In this document: piece after piece, positions 1 to 7,030 of the stretch
Layout: the number at the start of each line of letters is the position of its first letter
How positions within the stretch are numbered: the stretch's first letter is position 1
Assembly: GCA_937924855.1 (NCBI GenBank)
Contig: CALEYQ010000021.1
Coordinates: 1 to 12,881 of the forward strand
DNA from: an uncultured Bacteroidota bacterium
GTDB taxonomy: Bacteria; Bacteroidota; Bacteroidia; JADZBD01
DNA: 12,881 nt
Direction of reading: 5' to 3'
The notes under the pieces: generated by a model
Database searches by the model: none
Told to the model about the DNA's origin: nothing
Seen by the model: the letters and a program-made list of their open reading frames with translations, nothing else
Position numbers and translations under genes: made by a program

Positions 1-75
1 CCGGTTTCTTCTTTGCCGGTTTCTTCTTTGCCGGTTTCTTCTTTGCCGGTTTCTTTTTCGCCGGTTTCTTCTTCA
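1..75. repeat. 15-bp tandem repeat encoding KKKPA units of adk
   Basis: Five consecutive 15-bp units are visible: the first three are identical (ccggtttcttctttg) and the last two (46-60, 61-75) carry a few substitutions. Each unit encodes one Lys-Lys-Lys-Pro-Ala pentapeptide of the adenylate kinase tail on the minus strand. Because the unit is a multiple of three, gain or loss of copies keeps the frame. The near-identity of units at DNA level suggests recent expansion by slippage. The array continues past the left edge, so the copy number is unknown. Confidence 0.9.
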
Positions 76-781
76 ACGGCTTTTTCGTTGCCGGAGGTTC
101 TGCAGATCCTTCTTTTGCCCCGAAAGTATCAGGAACAGGGTCAGATTCCGGCTCATACTCCTCTTCAGGAACACGGGTTTCAATTTCTTTCTTTACTTCC
201 CGCTTTGCCATTTCCTGATCTATGGCCCGGCAAAGGTTAAGGAAAATCTGATCAATTTCACCGATACCAAAAATCTCCAGCAGTTTTCCCTGATTTTCAT
301 AATAGTCCTTAAGGGGGCGGGTTTTTCCATTGTATTCCACTATGCGGTTCCGAATGGTATTTTCATCCTGGTCATCAACACGGCCCGACTCCTTTCCTCT
401 CTCCAGAATCCGGCGTACCAATTCCTCTTCATCCACCTCGAGTGCAAGGGTTACGGAAACAGCTGTGCCTAAGTCACGCAGTAAAGCATCCAGGGCTTCG
501 GCCTGGGAAATGGTTCTTGGAAAGCCATCGAAGATAAAGCCATTGGCATTCGGATTCCGGGCCACCTCATTCCTGAGCATATCAATGGTTAATTCGTCGG
601 GAACCAGGTTCCCGGCATCCATAAAAGTTTTTGCGATTTTACCCAGTTCGGTATCGTTTTTCAAATGATAACGAAAGACATCGCCGGTGGAAATATGCAC
701 CAGGCGGTATTTGTCTCTTAGGAGTAAGGCCTGAGTACCTTTCCCGGCACCCGGAGGACCAAAAAGCACGATGTTAAACAT
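1..781 (-). CDS. adk: Adenylate kinase, short form, with lysine-rich KKKPA-repeat tail (3' end beyond window)
   Basis: Adenylate kinase interconverts ATP + AMP and 2 ADP in the cytoplasm. I translated it from the complement of 781; it stays open to the left edge (260 residues visible). The P-loop GPPGAGKGT is at residues 8-16, the AMP-site segment HISTGD at 29-34, DGFPR at 85-89, and RGKESGRVDD at 128-137 stands where long-form enzymes carry the zinc lid, so this is the short type usual in Bacteroidota. The catalytic core ends near residue 195, where most homologues stop. It is followed by an acidic, proline-rich linker (about 205-218) and then by KKP and KKKPA pentapeptides from residue 233 to the edge. 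The start lies inside the end of hpt (8-bp overlap), so translation is probably coupled. The enzyme call is secure. The tail resembles histone H1-like bacterial tails and its role is unknown; the true C-terminus is not visible. Confidence 0.95.
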   Translation of the reverse strand, partial: MFNIVLFGPPGAGKGTQALLLRDKYRLVHISTGDVFRYHLKNDTELGKIAKTFMDAGNLVPDELTIDMLRNEVARNPNANGFIFDGFPRTISQAEALDALLRDLGTAVSVTLALEVDEEELVRRILERGKESGRVDDQDENTIRNRIVEYNGKTRPLKDYYENQGKLLEIFGIGEIDQIFLNLCRAIDQEMAKREVKKEIETRVPEEEYEPESDPVPDTFGAKEGSAEPPATKKPLKKKPAKKKPAKKKPAKKKPAKKKP

Positions 782-1340
782 GGTTGTTATTTTGTATTTG
801 GTAAATGTCTTTAAGATTTCTTCCTTCCTGGTCATAATCGAGGCCGTACCCGAGCAAAAACACATTGGGAACCTGGATTCCCACATAATCAATCTTCAGG
901 TTTTTTTTGTAGGCTTCGGGTTTAAACAGGAGACAGGCCACCAAAATCCGGTTCACACCGATATTTTTCAGTTCTTCAACAATATTCTCAAGAGAAGTCC
1001 CTGTATCCACAATATCTTCGAGGACAACCACGGTTTTTCCTTTCAATTCTTTTCCGGCACCGATAAGACTTTTAACGGTTCCGGAAGATTGGGTTCCCTC
1101 CCAGGAGGCAATTTTAATAAAGGAAATATGGTTTGGAATAGTAATTTCCCGCATAAGGTCTGCTGCGAAAAGAAAAGCCCCGTTTAAAACAGGAAGGAAA
1201 ACGGGATGCTCACCGGCCAGATCGCTATTAATTTGGGCGGCCATATTCCGAATGGCTGCTTTTATTTCCGATTCGGAAATAAAGAGCCTGAACTGCAGAT
1301 CTTTTACTTTAATAACAGGCGTATGTAGGGCGGGTTTCAT
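774..1340 (-). CDS. hpt: Hypoxanthine phosphoribosyltransferase
   Basis: This is a purine salvage enzyme that transfers phosphoribose from PRPP to hypoxanthine (and usually guanine) to give IMP or GMP in the cytoplasm. It has 188 residues, normal for the family. The PRPP-binding signature VVVLEDIVDTGTS lies at residues 104-116 with the expected acidic pair followed by DTGTS. The LNGAFLFAADL segment (52-62) matches the family's early loop, and GYGLDYDQEGRNL (164-176) is the typical C-terminal base- and metal-binding region. The stop codon overlaps the adk start, placing both nucleotide enzymes on one transcript. The ATG at 1340 is supported by a TAAATTCG octamer 6 nt upstream that may be its -7 promoter element. 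No Shine-Dalgarno sequence is visible. Guanine versus hypoxanthine preference cannot be read from the sequence. Confidence 0.95.
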   Translation of the reverse strand: MKPALHTPVIKVKDLQFRLFISESEIKAAIRNMAAQINSDLAGEHPVFLPVLNGAFLFAADLMREITIPNHISFIKIASWEGTQSSGTVKSLIGAGKELKGKTVVVLEDIVDTGTSLENIVEELKNIGVNRILVACLLFKPEAYKKNLKIDYVGIQVPNVFLLGYGLDYDQEGRNLKDIYQIQNNNHV

Positions 1341-1346
1341 GAGAAG

Positions 1347-1354
1347 CGAATTTA
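1347..1354 (-). promoter_or_regulatory. Possible -7 element of the hpt-adk operon
   Basis: TAAATTCG on the minus strand differs at one position from the Bacteroidota -7 consensus TAnnTTTG and ends 6 nt before the hpt ATG. No clear -33 TTTG is seen at 19-21 bp upstream. If functional, transcription would begin at or almost at the start codon. Confidence 0.3.
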
Positions 1355-1401
1355 CTCAATTTTGTTCACAGTTTTTTGCTGTAGTTCGGCTGAAAATAAT
1401 C

Positions 1402-1409
1402 TAATTTTA
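1402..1409 (+). promoter_or_regulatory. Possible -7 element of the barrel gene pair
   Basis: TAATTTTA differs from TAnnTTTG only in the last base. It overlaps the first ATG (1409) and ends 11 nt before the second in-frame ATG (1421). If it is the promoter, translation would have to start at 1421. A TTTG at 1375-1378 lies upstream, but the 23-bp spacing is longer than usual. Confidence 0.25.
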
Positions 1410-2251
1410 TGCCGATTAAGATGAAGTTTTCGGGGTTCATTTTTTGTTTTCTCTTTTTAGGAAAGGTTCTTTCCGGAACGGGATCATCACTTTATCCCGG
1501 GGCCCGCTTTGGAGCTTTGGGCGGGGCTGGAAGCACCCTTTCCGATGTTTGGTCGGCCGGGTATAACCAGGCCGGTCTGGCCTTTATGGAGAACCCTGAG
1601 TTTTCGGCCTTTTTTGAGAACCGGTTTCTTATTTCGGGCCTCTCAAATACGGCTTTTGCCGGGTGCCTTCCTGTTTCCTCAGGCACATTCGGAATTATCC
1701 ACAGTAGTTTTGGGTCTCCGGTATTTAAGGAAAGCAAAAGTGGCATAAGTTACGGTCGAAAACTGGGGCCAAATATTGCTGCCGGGATAGGCCTGAATTA
1801 CATTACCCTTCGTCAGGGGGGTGATTATGGAAGCATGGGCTTTCCGGCTGCCGAGTTGGGTTTTCTGGCCCGGGTAAACAAGGAATTTTCTATTGCAGCC
1901 CACATTTTCAATCCCTGGTCAAAAACCCTGGATCCCAGGACAAAAGAGCGGTTCCCACTGATATTAAGAACCGGCATGGCTTATGCATTTTCAGAAAAGG
2001 TAAGCGCAGTTCTTGAAATAGAAAAGAACATTTATTTCAGGCCCTCGGTAAAAGGGGGCATTGAGTATAATCCGGGCAAACAGGTATTTGTTCGTGCCGG
2101 CTTTTCCACCAACCCGGAAGTTTCCACCGCGGGCTTCGGATTCCGTCCCGGAAACTTTTCCATAGACTTGTCCACCCAGTACCATCCCGTCCTTGGATTT
2201 TCTCCGCAGGCCAATATCAGTTATCGTTTCGACCGAAAAAAGGAATCATGA
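1409..2251 (+). CDS. PorV/UPF0164-like outer-membrane beta-barrel protein
   Basis: A predicted exported protein of 280 residues. A hydrophobic signal segment follows MKFSGFIFCFLFLG (residues 5-18), so the real start may be the second ATG at 1421, giving 276 residues. After it comes an aromatic- and glycine-rich sequence with the GARFGALGGAGSTLSDVWSA segment (31-50) and an NQAGLAF motif (53-59), which resemble the N-terminal region of PorV/PorQ-like barrels of Bacteroidota. Repeated short amphipathic strands continue to the end, and the last strand ANISYRF is followed by a charged hexapeptide. No enzymatic motif is seen. The stop overlaps the start of the HhH barrel gene by 4 bp (ATGA), so the two are probably co-translated partners. 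PorV itself is a T9SS shuttle component, but this protein is shorter and I cannot assign it to that role. Family call moderate, function unknown. Confidence 0.7.
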   Translation: MPIKMKFSGFIFCFLFLGKVLSGTGSSLYPGARFGALGGAGSTLSDVWSAGYNQAGLAFMENPEFSAFFENRFLISGLSNTAFAGCLPVSSGTFGIIHSSFGSPVFKESKSGISYGRKLGPNIAAGIGLNYITLRQGGDYGSMGFPAAELGFLARVNKEFSIAAHIFNPWSKTLDPRTKERFPLILRTGMAYAFSEKVSAVLEIEKNIYFRPSVKGGIEYNPGKQVFVRAGFSTNPEVSTAGFGFRPGNFSIDLSTQYHPVLGFSPQANISYRFDRKKES

Positions 2252-4377
2252 TTGGAAAGGTCAGGCTTCTGATATTTCTTTTTGTTTTGCTTCCTGTTTT
2301 TCTGGTTGCCCAGGACACCATCAACGACGAGCAGGAGCAGCAAATGGAAATGCTGTCGAACTCTTTCGGGGAAGATCAGATAGATTTTACAAACCTTACC
2401 GACGCCCTTAGGCATTACAAAAAAAAGCCACTAAACCTGAACAAAGCAGGCCGGGATGAACTCATGTCGCTTTTGCTGCTCAACGAAATTCAGGTTTTCA
2501 ATCTGCTGGAGCATATCCGTCGAACGGGACCCCTGATTTCCATTCAGGAGTTGCAAACCATTGAAGGTTTCGATCTTCAGACCATCCGGAATATTGTTCC
2601 TTTTGTTATGGTCTCGCCGGATCCCGGTTTTTCAAAATTAAATCTCAAAACTATTTTCCGCGAGGGCCGTTATGAGTATTTTGTACGTTGGGGACAGGTA
2701 CTTGAGCAACAAAAGGGATATAGCCCCATTGATTCCGCAGGCATTTGCAAAAGTCCGAATTCGAGGTATGCCGGCAGCCCCTACCGTTTATTCACCCGTT
2801 TCCGTTTTACCTATGGGACCCGCATCAGTTTTGGGATTGGAGCCGAAAAAGACCCCGGGGAGGTATTTCTTCCCGGTGATTTTAAATTCGATTATCCCTG
2901 TTATACCGGAAGGGGAGGAAAACCAGCTCCGGGTTTTGATTTTTATTCGGCCCATCTTTTTATCCGGGAAATAGGGCCTGTGAAAGCCCTTGCCCTTGGC
3001 GATTATCAGGTTTCTTTTGGGCAGGGACTCATAAGCTGGACAGGGCTGGCTTTTGGAAAAGCTTACGACGGAGTATCAATTAAAAGAAACGGATTTGGAA
3101 TCAGGCCTCATACCTCTCCGGAGGAAAACCGATTTCTGAGGGGTGGAGCTTCCACCATCCGGCTTCCTCTGGGCTTTGAACTAACCGGATTTTATTCCCA
3201 TAAAAAAATCGATGCTAACATAACTTTATTTGACACTTTAATTCCCGGCGAAGCCGTGGCTTTTTCTTCGTTTCAAACCTCAGGCTATCACTCCACTCTT
3301 TCGGAACTGGAAGACCGGAAATCCCTGGGCGAAACTGTTTACGGCGGAAACCTTACCTGGCGGAAAAAAAGATTTTCCATTGCCGGTAATTTTTTAAAAA
3401 CAGAATACAGTGCCCAACTTGACAAAACCATTCAGCTTTACAATCAATTTGATTTCAGGGGAAGGTCGCTAATGAACGGAAGTTTGAATTACAACTGGGT
3501 GTTTAGAAACATGAATATATTCGGCGAAACCGCACTTTCAGAAAACGGAGGCATGGCCACGGTAAACGGAATTATGATTGCCATGGATCCCCGTGTATCT
3601 TTTTCCGTACTTCACCGGCACTATGAAAAAAACTATCAGAGTATAATGAGTAACGGATTCGGAGAAGGAACAAACACCAATAACGAGTCCGGAATTTACG
3701 TGGGCATGCAAACCCGCTTCAACAGTAAATGGACCGCCGCAGGGTTTTATGATCAGTTCCGCTTCCCCTGGCTTAAATACGGAATAAGTGCACCTTCATC
3801 AGGATATGAAGCCATGGGGCAGCTAAATTACACCCCTTCCAGAAAAAATGATTTTTATCTGAGGGTAAGAAAAAGGGTAAAAGCAACCGACGGTCAGGCC
3901 ACTCAGGGAATAGATCCTTTGATAAACGGAGAAAATTCTTCGGTGCGTATCCATGGATCGGTGCAGGCCTTGCCGGGATTGAGGCTCAGAACCCGCGTTG
4001 AATTTACCTTTTTCAAAGAAGGAACTGATAGGGAAGAACAGGGGTTTTTAATTTATCAGGATTTTATTGTCAAGCGACCCGGAAGCCGGCTTTCATTTAC
4101 CGGAAGGGTTTCGTTGTTTGATACGGAGGGATATAATTCCCGGATATATGTGTACGAAAATGATCTGCCTTTTACCTGGAGTATTCCTGCTCTTTATGAA
4201 AAAGGCGCCCGTTATTATGCCATGGTCAATTACGACATTACCCGAAATTTTGAGGTATATGCCCGCATCAGTCAAACCTATTATACCGACCTCCAGGTAA
4301 TCAGTGCGGGGCAGTTGACAGAAATTACCGGCAATAAAAAGACTGAGGTTCGGGCCATGATCCGCTTAAAATTTTAA
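2248..4377 (+). CDS. Helix-hairpin-helix (ComEA-like) domain fused to predicted outer-membrane beta-barrel
   Basis: A 709-residue exported protein. Residues 1-22 form a signal peptide ending in the VAQ typical of Bacteroidota. Residues about 61-120 read as tandem helix-hairpin-helix: PLNLNKAGRDEL, then a hairpin whose usual glycines are replaced (LLLLN), then ISIQELQTIEGFDLQTI with a better preserved second hairpin. HhH domains of this ComEA type normally bind DNA without sequence specificity. The remaining roughly 580 residues alternate aromatic and polar positions, contain a GDYQVSFGQGLISWTG segment (251-266), and end in Lys-Phe, as expected for a barrel folded by the BAM machinery. The predicted layout is a periplasmic HhH domain anchored to a large barrel. 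The start overlaps the upstream barrel gene by 4 bp, with AGGA three bases before the ATG. Proteins of this layout occur across Bacteroidota, usually annotated only by the HhH domain. Function unproven; DNA binding may be lost. Confidence 0.75.
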   Translation: MIGKVRLLIFLFVLLPVFLVAQDTINDEQEQQMEMLSNSFGEDQIDFTNLTDALRHYKKKPLNLNKAGRDELMSLLLLNEIQVFNLLEHIRRTGPLISIQELQTIEGFDLQTIRNIVPFVMVSPDPGFSKLNLKTIFREGRYEYFVRWGQVLEQQKGYSPIDSAGICKSPNSRYAGSPYRLFTRFRFTYGTRISFGIGAEKDPGEVFLPGDFKFDYPCYTGRGGKPAPGFDFYSAHLFIREIGPVKALALGDYQVSFGQGLISWTGLAFGKAYDGVSIKRNGFGIRPHTSPEENRFLRGGASTIRLPLGFELTGFYSHKKIDANITLFDTLIPGEAVAFSSFQTSGYHSTLSELEDRKSLGETVYGGNLTWRKKRFSIAGNFLKTEYSAQLDKTIQLYNQFDFRGRSLMNGSLNYNWVFRNMNIFGETALSENGGMATVNGIMIAMDPRVSFSVLHRHYEKNYQSIMSNGFGEGTNTNNESGIYVGMQTRFNSKWTAAGFYDQFRFPWLKYGISAPSSGYEAMGQLNYTPSRKNDFYLRVRKRVKATDGQATQGIDPLINGENSSVRIHGSVQALPGLRLRTRVEFTFFKEGTDREEQGFLIYQDFIVKRPGSRLSFTGRVSLFDTEGYNSRIYVYENDLPFTWSIPALYEKGARYYAMVNYDITRNFEVYARISQTYYTDLQVISAGQLTEITGNKKTEVRAMIRLKF

Positions 4378-4409
4378 TTTCTTTTCCACTTTCCTTCTTT
4401 TCAGGATAT

Positions 4410-4417
4410 TATCTTTG
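4410..4417 (+). promoter_or_regulatory. Probable -7 promoter element for the MATE gene
   Basis: TATCTTTG matches the Bacteroidota -7 consensus TAnnTTTG exactly and ends 7 nt before the MATE ATG. No TTTG is seen at the expected -33 position. It is the only perfect match among the candidate octamers noted near gene starts here, and suggests the transporter has its own, nearly leaderless transcript. Confidence 0.4.
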
Positions 4418-4424
4418 CCGCCCC

Positions 4425-5783
4425 ATGTTCAGCAAGGATTATCTTTTTCATTTCCGGCGCACCCTGCGCATTGCATTACCTGTTTGCATAAGCAATGTAG
4501 GGCATATGCTTGTGGGGCTGGCCGACACGGCCTTTGTGGGTGAAATCGGAAAGGTTGAGCAGGCGGCCATTCTTTTGGCGAGCACACCCTATTTTCTTGC
4601 TCTTGTTTTTGGCATGGGAGTGGCTTACGGCATTACTCCCCTGGTTAGCGAAGCCGATGCAAAAAATAATTCCGAATTTTCTGCCCGTGTTTTGAAAAAC
4701 GGAATCATGCTAAACCTTGGGCTTGGCATAATTCTATTCCTGGGACTTCTTTTTGCCTCTCCCCTGTTCTATTACCTGAACCAACCTGCGGAAGTTGTAG
4801 AAAAGGCCATCCCTTATTTTGGGGTATTGATGCTTTCCTTAATTCCCCTGAGTTTGTTTTCTGCCTGTAAACAATTTGCAGAGGGATTGAGCCTTACCAA
4901 AACCGCGATGATTATTACGCTGGTGAGTAATTTTCTGAACATAGCCCTGAATTACATTTTCATTTTCGGAAAACTCGGAGTCCCTGCCATGGGTATGATG
5001 GGAGCCGTATGGTCAACGCTGATTGCAAGGATAGTAATGGCGGCATGGATGGGAGCCTATGTTTTTTATCACCCCCGGTTCAAAAAATATCATGCCTATA
5101 AGGTTCCTTTTATCTCCGGTCCCGTGTTTTCAAAAATATGGAAACTAGGCTCGGGTACCGGCCTGCAGTGGGTTTTTGAAGTAGGAGCCTTTACATTCGC
5201 GGCCATTATGGTAGGATGGATTGGCGTACCTGAAATGGCCAGTCACCAGATTGCCCTGAGCATAGCCGCCATCACTTATATGGTAGCCAGTGGGTTGAGT
5301 GCGGCCGGTTCGGTACGGGTGGGAAATGCGCTTGGAAGAGGAAATAAAACCGAAATAAAACTGGCCGCAAATTCCGTTCTCTTAATGGGATTGCTCTTTA
5401 TGTGTTTTTCCGCTCTTCTGTTTATTTTATTCCGGTTTCAGGCCACTTCTTTGCTGAGCAGAGACGAAGGTGTAATACAAATTGCCTCGGGCTTACTGGT
5501 GATTGCGGCCTTTTTTCAGATCAGCGATGGATCGCAGGTAATTTCCCTGGGCATTCTCAGGGCGCTAAAAGACATCCGGGTTCCCACCGTAATAACCCTG
5601 GTTTCTTATTGGCTGATTGGGATTCCTGCCTCCTGGTACCTGGGATTTTATTTGAATATGGGAGTTGGGGGAGTTTGGTACGGCTTGCTTATTGGTTTAA
5701 GCGCAGCAGCGATTCTTTTGTACCTGCGGTATCGTTATGTCTGGAAAAATTTCGAACCTGAAATTATAGCTCCCGAATCTTAA
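4425..5783 (+). CDS. MATE family efflux transporter
   Basis: An inner-membrane, cation-coupled multidrug/toxin exporter of the NorM-like branch, 452 residues (usual length) with about twelve hydrophobic segments in two similar halves. Family features visible: an N-terminal IALPVCISNVGHMLVGLADT helix with the Asp of the first bundle (residues 16-35), FAEGLSLTKTAM (147-158), ALNYIFIFGKLGVPAMGMMG (170-189), and the second-half SVRVGNALGRG (294-304), where VGNALG is a hallmark. Both ends are polar: a short basic N-terminus and the tail KNFEPEIIAPES. It follows the HhH barrel gene by 47 bp but has its own promoter-like octamer. Its last 20 bp overlap the end of the convergent aroA. Substrate cannot be inferred. 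Confidence 0.92.
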   Translation: MFSKDYLFHFRRTLRIALPVCISNVGHMLVGLADTAFVGEIGKVEQAAILLASTPYFLALVFGMGVAYGITPLVSEADAKNNSEFSARVLKNGIMLNLGLGIILFLGLLFASPLFYYLNQPAEVVEKAIPYFGVLMLSLIPLSLFSACKQFAEGLSLTKTAMIITLVSNFLNIALNYIFIFGKLGVPAMGMMGAVWSTLIARIVMAAWMGAYVFYHPRFKKYHAYKVPFISGPVFSKIWKLGSGTGLQWVFEVGAFTFAAIMVGWIGVPEMASHQIALSIAAITYMVASGLSAAGSVRVGNALGRGNKTEIKLAANSVLLMGLLFMCFSALLFILFRFQATSLLSRDEGVIQIASGLLVIAAFFQISDGSQVISLGILRALKDIRVPTVITLVSYWLIGIPASWYLGFYLNMGVGGVWYGLLIGLSAAAILLYLRYRYVWKNFEPEIIAPES

Positions 5784-7029
5784 AACCTACCGCCGCCATA
5801 TCATTCCAGAAGGCAGGATAGGATTTGGAAACAACCTGAGGGTTCTCTATTCTAACCCGGCCCGTTTTCATGGCTAAAGATGCAAAAGCCATAGCCATCC
5901 TGTGGTCATCATAGGTGGCTATAGACATATCAATGGGTTCGCTTATACCCTTAGTTTCCATAAACCATGCTGCATCATCGCTCTTCACCTGAAAGTCCAG
6001 GCCAAATTTCTTCAACTCATTGCGCAGCGCATTGCCCCTGTCGGTTTCCTTTATTTTAAGTGTGCGGAGACCGCGGTACAGACAGGGAATGCCAAGCGCA
6101 GAGGTTACCACACCCATGGTTTGCACAATGTCGGGACAATCGATAAAGTCGTAACCGAAACGGTCGATAAGCACCGGCGACTTCGTTAATCGTATTCCAT
6201 CTTCAAGAATTTCGGTTGAGACCCCATACAGGGTAAACAAATCGGGCAGAATGCTGTCGCCCTGGAGACTTGTTTTCCTTAATCCTTTGAGGGTAAGATC
6301 CACTTTTTCGGAAAAAGCAGCCATAGCATACCAATATGAGGCCGCACTCCAATCGGCTTCGATTTCGAATCCGTCTTCCATTTCGTCTGCGCTGTGATGA
6401 TAACGCTGTGGACTTACCGAAATTCCATTCTCCTGAAGCAAACCCGAAACGCCGAATTTTTCCATCAGTTTCAGGGTCATGTTCATATAAGGTCTGCTGG
6501 CAATTTCACCTTTTAGTTTAATAACCAATCCTAAGGGAAGTGTAGGAGCCACCATTAACAATGAAGAAATATACTGACTGGAAACACTGCCATCCATTTC
6601 CAGAGTTCCGCCTTTGAGCGTGGTTCCTGTAATCCGGATGGGTGGGAACCCCTCCTTCCCGAGGTAATCGATTTTGGCACCTATTTCCCGAAGGGCATCA
6701 ACAAGAATACGGACCGGGCGCTGGTGCATGCGCTCCGTTCCTTTCAGGATTCTTACCCCGGGCCTGTTGGCAAAAAGGGAAATAAGAAACCTCATGGTGG
6801 TTCCGGCAGAACCTACATCGTAAATTCTTTCGGCATCGGTATTGGATTTGTCTTCATTCAGGATGCGCAGTAAGGTCTGGGTATCCTGGGAATCGCTCAG
6901 ATTTTGGATGCGGAATCCCTCATGTACAAATTCGCGAATAATCAGGGCTCTGTTGCTTTCGCTCTTCGAGGGGGGAAGCGTTAAGGTTCCCACCAATTCT
7001 TTGTTATCTCTGGTTATTTCGTAAACCAT
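5764..7029 (-). CDS. aroA: 3-phosphoshikimate 1-carboxyvinyltransferase (EPSP synthase)
   Basis: Sixth step of the shikimate pathway: shikimate-3-phosphate + phosphoenolpyruvate to EPSP and phosphate, in the cytoplasm. It has 421 residues, a normal length. Active-site elements are intact: PSKSESNR (20-27), VGSAGTTMRFL (72-82), RMHQRPV (100-106), SSQYISSL (150-157), the catalytic Asp in DCPD (300), KETDR (327-331), YDDHR (373-377) and SKSYP (401-405). In the PEP-binding segment the Gly and Thr matching E. coli Gly96 and Thr97 are kept, but the proline matching Pro101 is Phe81, a position tied to glyphosate sensitivity in other EPSP synthases. The gene starts one base after the aroB stop, so the two form an operon with coupled translation. 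Its end overlaps the convergent MATE gene. Confidence 0.95.
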   Translation of the reverse strand: MVYEITRDNKELVGTLTLPPSKSESNRALIIREFVHEGFRIQNLSDSQDTQTLLRILNEDKSNTDAERIYDVGSAGTTMRFLISLFANRPGVRILKGTERMHQRPVRILVDALREIGAKIDYLGKEGFPPIRITGTTLKGGTLEMDGSVSSQYISSLLMVAPTLPLGLVIKLKGEIASRPYMNMTLKLMEKFGVSGLLQENGISVSPQRYHHSADEMEDGFEIEADWSAASYWYAMAAFSEKVDLTLKGLRKTSLQGDSILPDLFTLYGVSTEILEDGIRLTKSPVLIDRFGYDFIDCPDIVQTMGVVTSALGIPCLYRGLRTLKIKETDRGNALRNELKKFGLDFQVKSDDAAWFMETKGISEPIDMSIATYDDHRMAMAFASLAMKTGRVRIENPQVVSKSYPAFWNDMAAVGFKIREL

Positions 7030-7030
7030 A

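Noticed and set aside
13..668. Plus-strand ORFs at 13-240 and 330-668 opposite adk
   Set aside because: They are antisense to a clearly conserved adenylate kinase and show Ser/Pro/Leu-rich shadow composition.
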